Source: Thermofilaceae archaeon
GTDB taxonomy: Archaea; Thermoproteota; Thermoprotei; Thermofilales; B69-G16
Assembly: GCA_027017165.1 (NCBI GenBank)
Contig: JALURF010000116.1
Coordinates: 1,902 to 10,502, forward strand
Direction of reading: 5' to 3'
DNA: 8,601 nt
The notes beneath the pieces are model-generated. The model was not told where the DNA came from and made no database searches. It saw only the letters and a list, made by a program, of their open reading frames with translations. Made by a program: the position numbers and the translations under genes. Positions 1 through 5,415 of this stretch are shown here, one piece after another. Position 1 is the stretch's first letter. Each line of letters opens with the position of its first letter.

Positions 1-1
1 T

Positions 2-790
2 AATATATCTCTGAGAGATTTCGCCAAGAATCGCGTTTTAGATTTAACAGCAAAAGACATTGATGTTTCAGATTTTTCCTCTGACTGGGAAAGAGATTTC
101 AAATTCTTCGAGCTTCCCGACTCCTATTCTAAGAATAGATTTTGTAGAAGATTGGTGAGAATGGTCAAGGATTTCATAATCACTAACTATAGGGTATCTC
201 TATTCACATATGAGGGGTTGAAAATGTATTCAGAACCGGGAGAATCTCTTTCCTCTTTTGCAGCAAAAGTCAGAAAACATCTTAGAGAACTCATGGATAA
301 GGAATTCGAGAGGAAGAAATATTCGTATACGAAAAAATTAGACAGTTTAAGCAAGAAGATTGAAAAACGAAAAGAAAAAATAGAGTTATTGAATACCGAG
401 ATTTCTGAATTGAGGAAGCTTTTAGCTGTTAAAGGAGCCGATGTCATATTCTCGGTATTTAGGAGACGTTCCTCTCTCTCAAAGCTATCTACGGCGGAGA
501 GGATTAGAGAGAGAATTAGAGTTAAGAAAAAGAAGCTACAACAGCTAAAAGAAGAAGTTAGAGAGCTAGAGAGAGAATTTGAACGCGTAAAAGCCGAAAT
601 GGAGCAGGAACTAGCCGAGATAATCGAAAGGTACGAAGTTAAGGTCGATAAGTTCAAGAAAGTGGATATTAAGCCTAGCAAGAGAGAAGTTGAGATACTG
701 CATTCTGCCATTCTATGGGTTCCTCTTTTAATCAATAAAGAGAATTATCAGCCGCTACTCAACTTATATACGGGTAGGCTTTTTAGCTAG
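2..790 (+). CDS. C-terminal part of a HerA/DUF87-like ATP-binding protein (5' end outside the window)
   Basis: The frame is open from base 2 to the TAG at 788-790, giving 262 residues; the first ATG (152) is internal, so this is a 5'-truncated gene rather than a gene starting there. Two long charged helical segments, probably coiled coil, lie at about 281-421 and 491-667, interrupted by a break containing RRRSSLSKLSTAERIRER (461-514). The tail then reads VDIKPSKREVEILHSAILWVP. This layout (coil, Arg/Ser-rich break followed by STA, second coil, then a D/E-I-x-P segment ending in a hydrophobic L-W-x-P) matches what I recall of the C-terminal tail of large HerA/DUF87-type ATP-binding proteins in archaea and bacteria. 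The P-loop and Walker B would lie upstream and cannot be seen, so the ATPase call rests on tail resemblance only. The next gene starts 3 bases after the stop, suggesting one transcript. It could instead be an unrelated coiled-coil protein. Confidence 0.6.
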   Translation, partial: NISLRDFAKNRVLDLTAKDIDVSDFSSDWERDFKFFELPDSYSKNRFCRRLVRMVKDFIITNYRVSLFTYEGLKMYSEPGESLSSFAAKVRKHLRELMDKEFERKKYSYTKKLDSLSKKIEKRKEKIELLNTEISELRKLLAVKGADVIFSVFRRRSSLSKLSTAERIRERIRVKKKKLQQLKEEVRELEREFERVKAEMEQELAEIIERYEVKVDKFKKVDIKPSKREVEILHSAILWVPLLINKENYQPLLNLYTGRLFS

Positions 791-793
791 AAT

Positions 794-1660
794 ATGTCCG
801 AGAGATATCTCGGAATCTTATACGGGATAGGCTCGGCTCTATTTTTCTCAATGGCGGCTCTCTTCTATAAAAAGGGTTTTTCAAGAAAACGATTAGATGT
901 ATTCTTAGCTAATGGATTGAGAGCCATACCTACTTCACTTTTACTCCTTACTGCTAGCGCTGCTATGGGGAGCGTACACGAACTCTATAAAATGGAAGTC
1001 CTACTTCTAGCGTTTTTATCACTTTTCGTTGACTTAATACTCGGAGATACTTTCTTTTTCCTAGCACTGAAGGAGTCGCCTCTATCCATAGCATATCCGA
1101 TATCATACTCTTTTTCGCTCTTTGCAGCTATATTCTCAGCGCTCTTCTTAAAGGAGTCTATAACCGCCTATCTATTAATTTCTATAACAATCTTAGTAGC
1201 GGGCGTATATTTAATCTACAGTGGGTCGGGCGAGGTGAATTTAAAAGTTAAAGGGGTTTTGTATAGCTTGCTTACAGCTCTCTTTTGGGGTTCAAGTGTA
1301 GTGTTTACGAAAATCGGGCTTTATCACTCAACACCGATAACATTCAACCTGGCAAGGACGTCTATACTGGGCATATTTGCAATCCCATATACTATTTTTA
1401 GAAGGAGGGAAATCGTGAGTTTAGGAGGATCTCTTAAATACGTAGTGATGGGCGGTTTTTTGGGTATGGGACTAGGACCTATACTCTTCTATTTTTCAGT
1501 GATAAGTATTGGAGCTTCTCGAGCTTCTGTACTAGCATCAAGTACGCCCATACTTTCCTTAATTCTAGCAGCTTTAGTGCTTAAAGAAAAAGTACAGAGA
1601 AAACAATTAATAGGAATAATCCTAGTTATCTTATCGACTTACCTAGTTTCAATATCCTAA
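794..1660 (+). CDS. EamA/DMT-superfamily membrane transporter
   Basis: This is a 288-residue, strongly hydrophobic protein with about ten membrane helices arranged as two homologous halves (residues about 5-143 and 153-288), the usual length and layout of EamA (RhaT-like) drug/metabolite transporters. Each half ends with the family's small-residue-rich helix, a short loop and a Lys-Glu pair: AYPISYSFSLFAAIF then FLKES (100-122), and SVLASSTPILSLILAA then VLKEK (245-266). The first half also has the GSALFFSMAALFYKKGF-type opening helix. Members export or import small metabolites, amino acids or nucleotide sugars across the cytoplasmic membrane; the substrate cannot be read from sequence. The ATG at 794 lies 3 bases after the preceding stop. 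I see no clear ribosome binding site, so translation may be coupled to the upstream gene. The family call is firm, the substrate unknown. Confidence 0.9.
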   Translation: MSERYLGILYGIGSALFFSMAALFYKKGFSRKRLDVFLANGLRAIPTSLLLLTASAAMGSVHELYKMEVLLLAFLSLFVDLILGDTFFFLALKESPLSIAYPISYSFSLFAAIFSALFLKESITAYLLISITILVAGVYLIYSGSGEVNLKVKGVLYSLLTALFWGSSVVFTKIGLYHSTPITFNLARTSILGIFAIPYTIFRRREIVSLGGSLKYVVMGGFLGMGLGPILFYFSVISIGASRASVLASSTPILSLILAALVLKEKVQRKQLIGIILVILSTYLVSIS

Positions 1661-1675
1661 ATTCTGTAATTTAGC

Positions 1676-1681
1676 GGTGAG
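1676..1681 (+). promoter_or_regulatory. Ribosome binding site of the flavoprotein gene
   Basis: GGTGAG matches the archaeal anti-Shine-Dalgarno (partner GGAGGTGAT) and ends 3 bases before the ATG at 1685. It is the only clear ribosome binding site of the plus-strand genes. It lies in the 24-base gap after the transporter stop, so this gene can be translated independently of its neighbour. Confidence 0.6.
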
Positions 1682-1684
1682 ACT

Positions 1685-2446
1685 ATGCGCGAATTAAAAA
1701 TATTGATAATCGTAGGTTCTCCCCGTAAATATGGAAATACGTCAAAACTGGCCGAGCTAGCGGCTGAAGGAGTGAGAGATGCAGAAGCTAAACCAGTGAA
1801 GATATATCTGGTGGATTTTGAAGTAAAGCCCTGTATCGGCTGTGTAAGCGACGACCAGCTAGCATGCAGGTACCCCTGTATTATAGAGGATGATATGCGG
1901 AAAATCTATGAGATGGTGTTAGAGAGCGAAGGATTGATAATAGCGACGCCGATCTACTGGTATGCTCCGAGCGGGTTGGTTAAAAACTTCATCGACAGGT
2001 TAACTGTCTTTGAAAATATGATCTACATTACGGGGAGGAGTTGGGTTGAAGGCAAAATAGCCGGAGTTATAGCCGTCGGAAACGACAGCGGAAGCATACA
2101 GACGATAGCTAACATACAAGCAACTTTGAATTCGATGGGTTTTATTCTGCCGCCGTGGTCCCTAGCCTATTTCCATAAAAAAGGAGATGTCCTGGAGGAC
2201 GACAATGCTTGCATGGACGCTTATAATGTCGGTAGAGTTGTAGCGTTAATGGCTGAAATTTTAAGGAGGGAAGAGGTTAGAGAATGGTACAGTAGCATCC
2301 CAGAGAGAATCAGCGAAGCTAAGAAAAAAGCCGAGCTCGAAGCTAAGAATTATAAGCATGATTTCACTATGAGAAAGAAAGATTTCGAACACTTCAAAAA
2401 AGCTTTTTCTTCATATAGAAGAGGAACAGAGTCGAGAGAGTCTTAG
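1685..2446 (+). CDS. NAD(P)H-dependent FMN reductase-like / iron-sulfur flavoprotein-like protein
   Basis: The 253-residue product has a flavodoxin-like fold signature. GSPRKYGNTSKLAELAAEG (11-29) is the FMN-phosphate loop, and ATPIYWYAPSGLVKNFIDRL (87-106) is the typical second flavin-contacting segment with the conserved K-x-F-I-D-R. Between them are four cysteines, C50-x2-C53-x7-C61-x3-C65, followed by an acidic DDM. In iron-sulfur flavoproteins (Isf) a compact cysteine motif here binds a 4Fe-4S cluster. The spacing here is wider than the classical Isf motif, so cluster binding is possible but not shown. The last 50 residues are a Lys/Glu-rich helix running through the overlap with the convergent Nudix gene. 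GGTGA (1676-1680) sits 4 bases before the ATG and supports the start. A cytoplasmic redox role, with electrons passed from NAD(P)H or ferredoxin to an unknown acceptor, is family inference. Confidence 0.88.
   Translation: MRELKILIIVGSPRKYGNTSKLAELAAEGVRDAEAKPVKIYLVDFEVKPCIGCVSDDQLACRYPCIIEDDMRKIYEMVLESEGLIIATPIYWYAPSGLVKNFIDRLTVFENMIYITGRSWVEGKIAGVIAVGNDSGSIQTIANIQATLNSMGFILPPWSLAYFHKKGDVLEDDNACMDAYNVGRVVALMAEILRREEVREWYSSIPERISEAKKKAELEAKNYKHDFTMRKKDFEHFKKAFSSYRRGTESRES
2369..2401 (-). terminator. Possible T-rich termination region after the Nudix gene
   Basis: On the minus strand the last codons of the Nudix gene give CTTTTTTGA. About 13 bases after the stop comes a second T-rich run, ATCTTTCTTTCTC. 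Archaeal RNA polymerase stops at such U tracts without needing a hairpin. Because the region lies inside the coding sequence of the convergent flavoprotein gene, the base composition may simply reflect Lys codons on the other strand. Confidence 0.2.
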
Positions 2447-2915
2447 AATCCTCTATCTCGCCGCGCTTCACCATCTCCAAAACTTCATCTTCCTCAATCT
2501 CTAGAACTGTAATATCTTCATCAATTTCGGGTCTTTTCTCGCCTAGAACGAGATTCTCGGCCACAAACGCAAATAGCTTTTCGCTGCTATACCCAGGAGA
2601 TGCGTAAAAACTACCTAGCAGTTCTAGTCTCCCAGCTTTATACCCGGTTTCCTCCTCTAATTCTCTAACCGCGCAGGAATAAGGATTTTCCCCGGGTTCT
2701 AACGTTCCGGCGGGTAGCTCCAGTAAGGCCTCTCTTATAGCTGGCCTGTGTTGTCTAACCATGATTATTTTGCCGTTTTTTAAGGGTAGAATCACGACGG
2801 CTCCTGGATGCTCCACTATTTCGGCCTTATAAATTCCTCTTCTTCCCAGGACTTCCTCTACGATGACCGATATTTTGCTACCTTTAAAAATCAACCTTCT
2901 CTCCTTCACAGTCAT
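2394..2915 (-). CDS. Nudix hydrolase, ADP-ribose pyrophosphatase type
   Basis: This 173-residue protein carries a perfect Nudix box, G70-x5-E76-x7-R84-E85-L86-x-E88-E89-x-G91-Y92, whose glutamates bind the catalytic Mg2+. A proline in the segment FYASPGYSSEK (P107, 15 residues after the box) is the usual mark of the ADP-ribose pyrophosphatase subgroup. The N-terminal HPGAVVILPLKNGKIIMVRQHR and the C-terminal GEIEDSKTLSTLFLF also fit that subgroup. The expected reaction is hydrolysis of ADP-ribose to AMP and ribose 5-phosphate in the cytoplasm; related sugar nucleotides remain possible. ATG at 2915 gives the normal family length. It lies 37 bases beyond the stop of the 82-residue gene, has no clear ribosome binding site, and may have its own promoter. 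Its 3' end overlaps the convergent flavoprotein gene by 53 bases. The conserved C-terminal motif shows that this end is real and not read-through. Confidence 0.93.
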   Translation of the reverse strand: MTVKERRLIFKGSKISVIVEEVLGRRGIYKAEIVEHPGAVVILPLKNGKIIMVRQHRPAIREALLELPAGTLEPGENPYSCAVRELEEETGYKAGRLELLGSFYASPGYSSEKLFAFVAENLVLGEKRPEIDEDITVLEIEEDEVLEMVKRGEIEDSKTLSTLFLFYMKKKLF

Positions 2916-2938
2916 GCGATATCATGTAAAATCCACGG

Positions 2939-2944
2939 TAATAA
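2939..2944 (-). promoter_or_regulatory. Possible TATA box of the Nudix gene
   Basis: On the minus strand the gap before the Nudix ATG contains TTATTA centred about 26 bases upstream of the start codon. That is the spacing expected for an archaeal TATA box driving a leaderless transcript, and the gene lacks a visible ribosome binding site. The preceding bases (GTAACCC) are not a convincing BRE, so this is only a candidate. Confidence 0.25.
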
Positions 2945-2952
2945 GGGTTACA

Positions 2953-3201
2953 CTATTCCTCTACTTCTACAACCCAAACGTATCTCCCATCCTGTTTAAC
3001 CCTCTTTACTAGCGCACCGTACTTTAAGCTAAGCTCTAACATCTTAAACATCTCAGGTAAACTTTCTTCATCAGAAAATTTTGAAACTTTCCTTTCAGCT
3101 TTAGCTACTTCCCTCAACCTTCTAGCTATTAGTGATGCTTCTCTTTTTTCCCTATTTTTGCCGAGTATTTTAAAGAAGAAGGATTTTAGTGTTTCATCCA
3201 T
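2953..3201 (-). CDS. Small charged soluble protein of unknown function at the end of the surface-protein operon
   Basis: The product is 82 residues with no hydrophobic segment. It is rich in Lys, Arg and Glu and looks mostly helical (residues 1-68), ending in a beta-hairpin-like stretch KRVKQDGRYVWVVEVEE (66-82). The helices followed by a two-strand wing are reminiscent of a winged-helix DNA-binding domain, but I see no recognisable motif and make no functional call. ATG at 3201 is supported by GGTGAAGG (3205-3212), which lies 3 bases upstream. The start overlaps the end of the preceding pilin-like gene by 8 bases, so the two are co-translated. It is the only soluble protein in an otherwise exported gene set, so it may be a cytoplasmic regulator or assembly partner. 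That is inference. The gene itself is well supported by spacing and ribosome binding site. Confidence 0.75.
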   Translation of the reverse strand: MDETLKSFFFKILGKNREKREASLIARRLREVAKAERKVSKFSDEESLPEMFKMLELSLKYGALVKRVKQDGRYVWVVEVEE

Positions 3202-3592
3202 TTTCCTTCACCACACTACAAAGCTCTACGCGAACTTTATCCTTCAAGTTTTCAAATCTTAAACATGATAACCCGCTAACGTTAATCGGGATATCAACAT
3301 CTACTGGCAAGTAAATAATATTACCCTCTTGTTCCCCACAATACGGGAAAATCCACAACTCCCCCCTATATAGCAACACTAGGTTATCATCAATCACTAT
3401 CTCGCCTCCTCTAAAATCGTAAATCTCAACCATATAACTACCCGGATTCTGATACATAGTACATACATCACATACAAATTGAGCTACAGCTGCCCGATAG
3501 CGAACTGGCGGTTTAAGATTGCCGAGTAGCGAAAAGGCTATTATCAGCGAAAATAAAAAACTAGTTAAGTAGATGATATAGGATGTATTCAT
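3194..3592 (-). CDS. Single-helix exported protein, cysteine-rich, pilin-like architecture
   Basis: In 132 residues there is a short N-terminus (MNTSY), one hydrophobic helix (about 5-23) and an extracellular tail of about 105 residues that looks beta-rich (EIVIDDNLVLLYRGELWIF, 64-82). Five cysteines occur in the tail: C41, C44 (a C-D-V-C pair), C85, C110 and C125. This suggests disulfide bonds or metal binding outside the cell. The layout fits a minor pilin or pseudopilin, though the TS|Y junction is not a strong prepilin peptidase site, and a plain signal anchor is equally possible. Its ATG overlaps the TGA of the upstream gene (ATGA, 4 bases). It has the strongest ribosome binding site in the window, GAGGTGGTGAT at 3599-3609, 6 bases before the start. 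I recognise no named family. Confidence 0.82.
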   Translation of the reverse strand: MNTSYIIYLTSFLFSLIIAFSLLGNLKPPVRYRAAVAQFVCDVCTMYQNPGSYMVEIYDFRGGEIVIDDNLVLLYRGELWIFPYCGEQEGNIIYLPVDVDIPINVSGLSCLRFENLKDKVRVELCSVVKENG

Positions 3593-4188
3593 TCTTTAAT
3601 CACCACCTCTAAACCGTACTCATCTATTAGTTTATACTCAGTATACCGCGCCGGAAAGCCTATACTCCACTTTCCGTTCCCTAGATAGGCTATATCGGCT
3701 ATGCGCGCGTTATCTTCCAATAGCGGATAAATTATTATGGAACCCCATTGAGGAGCCGTGTAGTTGTGGTAATAAACTAGTATATAGCCCTTATACAGCA
3801 GTTTTTCCCCGTAGAGATCTTTGAGATAAAAACCTCTAAACTCCCACATCCAATAAGCTCGAAATGATACAGAATTATTATAGACAGTATAGTACCAGGC
3901 ACAACCCTTACGCCCTGAAACTAAAGTGTAGTTATTCTCGTAAGATACTATAGGCATACTTACCTTGCTCTCATTGGACAGCATGTAAAGGATCGATAAG
4001 AGATAACTTAAACTATATTTCTTACTACTCCAGTACAGCCTGGCTGTATGAATTAATTCTGCCGATTGTAACTCTCCTGTATATCTTAAAAATCTCGGAT
4101 TTGGTCTACTAAAATGGCTGGCTGAGTATAATAAGGTGAAAGCCAAAATGATTATAGCTAATAGAAGAATCTGCCCTCTATGGTTCAA
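3589..4188 (-). CDS. Pilin-like exported protein with prepilin-type N-terminus, tyrosine-rich
   Basis: The 199-residue product begins MNHRGQILLLAIIILAF. A basic residue and glycine precede Gln and an unbroken hydrophobic helix, which fits the class III (prepilin) signal of archaea: the PibD/EppA/FlaK-type peptidase cuts after Gly, leaving Gln at +1. The usual Glu at +5 is absent, as in some minor pilins. The tail of about 175 residues is very rich in Tyr (24 in the whole protein) and Trp, with one cysteine (C96) and four N-glycosylation sequons (N72, N86, N104, N142). The start is TTG at 4188, supported by GGTGAT at 4194-4199; no ATG lies nearby. The start overlaps the stop of the upstream gene by 11 bases, and the stop overlaps the next ATG by 4. 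The most likely role is a subunit of a surface fibre, but I recognise no named family. Confidence 0.85.
   Translation of the reverse strand: MNHRGQILLLAIIILAFTLLYSASHFSRPNPRFLRYTGELQSAELIHTARLYWSSKKYSLSYLLSILYMLSNESKVSMPIVSYENNYTLVSGRKGCAWYYTVYNNSVSFRAYWMWEFRGFYLKDLYGEKLLYKGYILVYYHNYTAPQWGSIIIYPLLEDNARIADIAYLGNGKWSIGFPARYTEYKLIDEYGLEVVIKE
3599..3609 (-). promoter_or_regulatory. Very strong ribosome binding site of the 132-residue exported protein
   Basis: GAGGTGGTGAT is nearly the full complement of the archaeal 16S 3' end and sits 6 bases before the ATG at 3592, inside the last codons of the upstream gene. It fixes that start and suggests higher translation of this subunit than of its neighbours. 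Confidence 0.7.
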
Positions 4189-4510
4189 CTCCTATCACCA
4201 CTATACGCGGAGAAAGAGTTCCATTATAGCCGAGCCAGATAGCTCTAAAGCTGTGAACCTTAGTTGAATTCCTAAAATAAGCGAGCGAGCCTCCATTATC
4301 GAGGTATACGAGGCTAGGCACCACGTCTACCACGACTTTATCTAGCTCACCTCCATAAGGCAGAGAATCCGAGCGTAGTAAAAGCCAGGCTAGAGCTCTA
4401 TTTACTGAGTATGCATGTAGCGAGGGCGGCTTGTAAACCGCTGATACATGAAAATACGCGCTGAATATCACGAATACAACCGAAATAGCTACAGCCTCTA
4501 AGGCTCGCAT
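4178..4510 (-). CDS. Single-helix exported protein, pilin-like (start corrected to 4510)
   Basis: I start this gene at ATG 4510, giving 110 residues. AAGGTGAG (4514-4521) lies 3 bases upstream. The longer reading from 4558 would put a charged 16-residue piece encoding that ribosome binding site before the membrane helix. The corrected N-terminus, MRALEAVAISVVFVIFSAYF, is a hydrophobic helix preceded by Arg-Ala and followed by Leu-Glu. This is compatible with a short archaeal prepilin leader cut after Ala3, but not diagnostic. The tail of about 88 residues looks like mixed helix and strand, has no cysteine and carries two sequons (N81 and N96). The start overlaps the upstream stop by 13 bases and the 3' end overlaps the next start by 11, so it is translationally linked on both sides. 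I recognise no family; a minor pilin or pseudopilin role is inferred from architecture and neighbours. Confidence 0.82.
   Translation of the reverse strand: MRALEAVAISVVFVIFSAYFHVSAVYKPPSLHAYSVNRALAWLLLRSDSLPYGGELDKVVVDVVPSLVYLDNGGSLAYFRNSTKVHSFRAIWLGYNGTLSPRIVVIGVEP
4194..4199 (-). promoter_or_regulatory. Ribosome binding site that fixes a TTG start
   Basis: GGTGAT is an exact match to the archaeal Shine-Dalgarno core and lies 5 bases before the TTG at 4188. It decides in favour of this non-ATG start, which also places HRG-Q at the correct position for a prepilin-type leader. Confidence 0.65.
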
Positions 4511-4809
4511 ACACTCACCTTCGCAATTCCTTTCAAATTTTTTGATATTTTTAAACAAGAACCTCCAATCTGTCCGAGAGCCGGAACTTGATTTTTTTCT
4601 AAATCCGAATTATTAAAGGCAACTGGATAAGGCAGAGATATTTCCAAACTAGATCCGGGAGCAAGCGATAACACAGTGGCATTTACCAAGTATAAAATCT
4701 CACTCTTATACGTCATATTTTCTTCTAGCATTGGATAACCCAGCTGTAATGAAAGAGACAAAGCTATTATTGAGGCTGCAATTATTAAGACTTCATCTAA
4801 ATTCATCAT
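4498..4809 (-). CDS. Small single-helix exported protein, pilin-like
   Basis: The 103-residue product has a very short polar N-terminus (MMNLDE), one hydrophobic helix (about 7-24) and an external tail of about 80 residues. The tail contains a proline-flanked strand SSLEISLPYPVAF (53-65) and two cysteines, C85 and C101, which could form a disulfide. Sequons are N31, N43 and N67. The size and layout suit a minor pilin or pseudopilin, but no R/K-G or similar cleavage site is present, so an uncleaved signal anchor is equally likely. Two ATGs are possible (4809 and 4806). It is the only gene in the exported set separated from its upstream neighbour (30 bases), and it has no ribosome binding site, so it may be read from an internal promoter. 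Its last 13 bases overlap the next start. No named family is recognised. Confidence 0.78.
   Translation of the reverse strand: MMNLDEVLIIAASIIALSLSLQLGYPMLEENMTYKSEILYLVNATVLSLAPGSSLEISLPYPVAFNNSDLEKNQVPALGQIGGSCLKISKNLKGIAKVSVCEP
4514..4521 (-). promoter_or_regulatory. Ribosome binding site that sets the start of the 110-residue gene
   Basis: AAGGTGAG lies 3 bases before ATG 4510 and inside the last codons of the upstream gene. It argues against the longer start at 4558. Confidence 0.65.
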
Positions 4810-4828
4810 TAAAAATGTGAGATAGAGG

Positions 4829-4834
4829 ATTTAA
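4829..4834 (-). promoter_or_regulatory. Weak TATA-like element in the only gap of the exported-protein gene chain
   Basis: TTAAAT on the minus strand is centred about 23 bases before the ATG at 4809, close to the spacing of a leaderless archaeal promoter. The gap has no Shine-Dalgarno sequence, which makes a leaderless start more attractive, but the match is weak and an AT-rich gap would often contain such a string. Confidence 0.2.
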
Positions 4835-4839
4835 GGAAG

Positions 4840-5415
4840 CTATAGTTCTAAAACCACCTTTCTTACTTTAATCTTGTTAAATCCATTAATAACGGCTATT
4901 TCTTTTCCATCCAATAGAATAGAGGCATTCTCGACATAAATAGCGAGTTCATCCACAACCTCCTTCGAAAGTACCAACTTTCGTGTCTTACCTATACGCT
5001 TAGCCTCAACGTACGTCACAATTACTCCTTCTTTTGTGAACTCAAATTGAATACCGGTACTTATGCCTGCGTGAGTTCCATTAGAATGTAGAGCAAAAAG
5101 CTCTCCTCTTTTCGCAAAATCCTCCGGTTTGATTATAGGAGAGGAGCTCACTGGAGCGATAACCCAAGTTTCAGTTACAGTTATTCTCCTACATCCGCTC
5201 TCAACGCAAATCTCCAATAAATGATCCTTTCTTGCCACGAACACTTCAAAATTGATGAATACTGACCGGTCCGAGCATAATCTTTCTCTTAACTCTATGA
5301 TATCTCTAAAACTCGCTTCTCCCGTCCTAGGAGCTAGACGAGTTGTAGCCAATGTCAACGCTATGATAGAGGAGATCACCAATGCTACTAATATTACTTG
5401 AGAATTCACGCTCAT
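4840..5415 (-). CDS. Single-helix exported protein of 191 residues, pilin-like
   Basis: The N-terminus MSVNSQVILVALVISSI leads into one hydrophobic helix (about 6-24), followed by an external domain of about 165 residues. The Ser-Gln junction before the helix resembles the G-Q site of the 199-residue protein, but with Ser at -1 and no basic residue, so prepilin processing is uncertain. The tail has a helical charged stretch (34-48), several predicted beta strands and three cysteines (C47, C70 and C75), the last two in EICVESGCRR. It ends in a strand-rich region that includes NASILLDGKEIAVINGF (163-179). The ATG at 5415 overlaps the TGA of the large exported protein (ATGA), with GTGAGG just upstream, so the two are co-translated. 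I recognise no family. The juxtaposition suggests this protein anchors or partners the large repeat protein. Confidence 0.82.
   Translation of the reverse strand: MSVNSQVILVALVISSIIALTLATTRLAPRTGEASFRDIIELRERLCSDRSVFINFEVFVARKDHLLEICVESGCRRITVTETWVIAPVSSSPIIKPEDFAKRGELFALHSNGTHAGISTGIQFEFTKEGVIVTYVEAKRIGKTRKLVLSKEVVDELAIYVENASILLDGKEIAVINGFNKIKVRKVVLEL

Noticed and set aside
470..600. Repeated AGAGAGA-type purine runs as a possible DNA repeat or mobile element edge
   Set aside because: They are explained by consecutive Arg, Glu and Lys codons of the coiled coil, with no regular unit or terminal inverted repeats.
187..735. Minus-strand open frame of 182 codons opposite the coiled-coil gene
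   Set aside because: Its Ser/Leu/Phe-rich composition is the mirror of Glu/Lys/Arg-rich coiled-coil codons on the plus strand. It has no ribosome binding site or family resemblance.
2396..2408. AAAAAGCTTTTT palindrome as a bidirectional terminator
   Set aside because: It lies before the stop codon of the plus-strand gene, so it cannot serve that gene. Both strands encode protein here, so only a weak minus-strand role is listed.
2808..2999. Plus-strand open frame of 63 codons
   Set aside because: It lies antisense to the Nudix gene start and the 82-residue gene end, and its composition is not protein-like.
4795..4815. ATGATGA on the minus strand as box C of a C/D-box sRNA
   Set aside because: The string is the double ATG start of a real gene, and no CTGA box D follows at sRNA distance.
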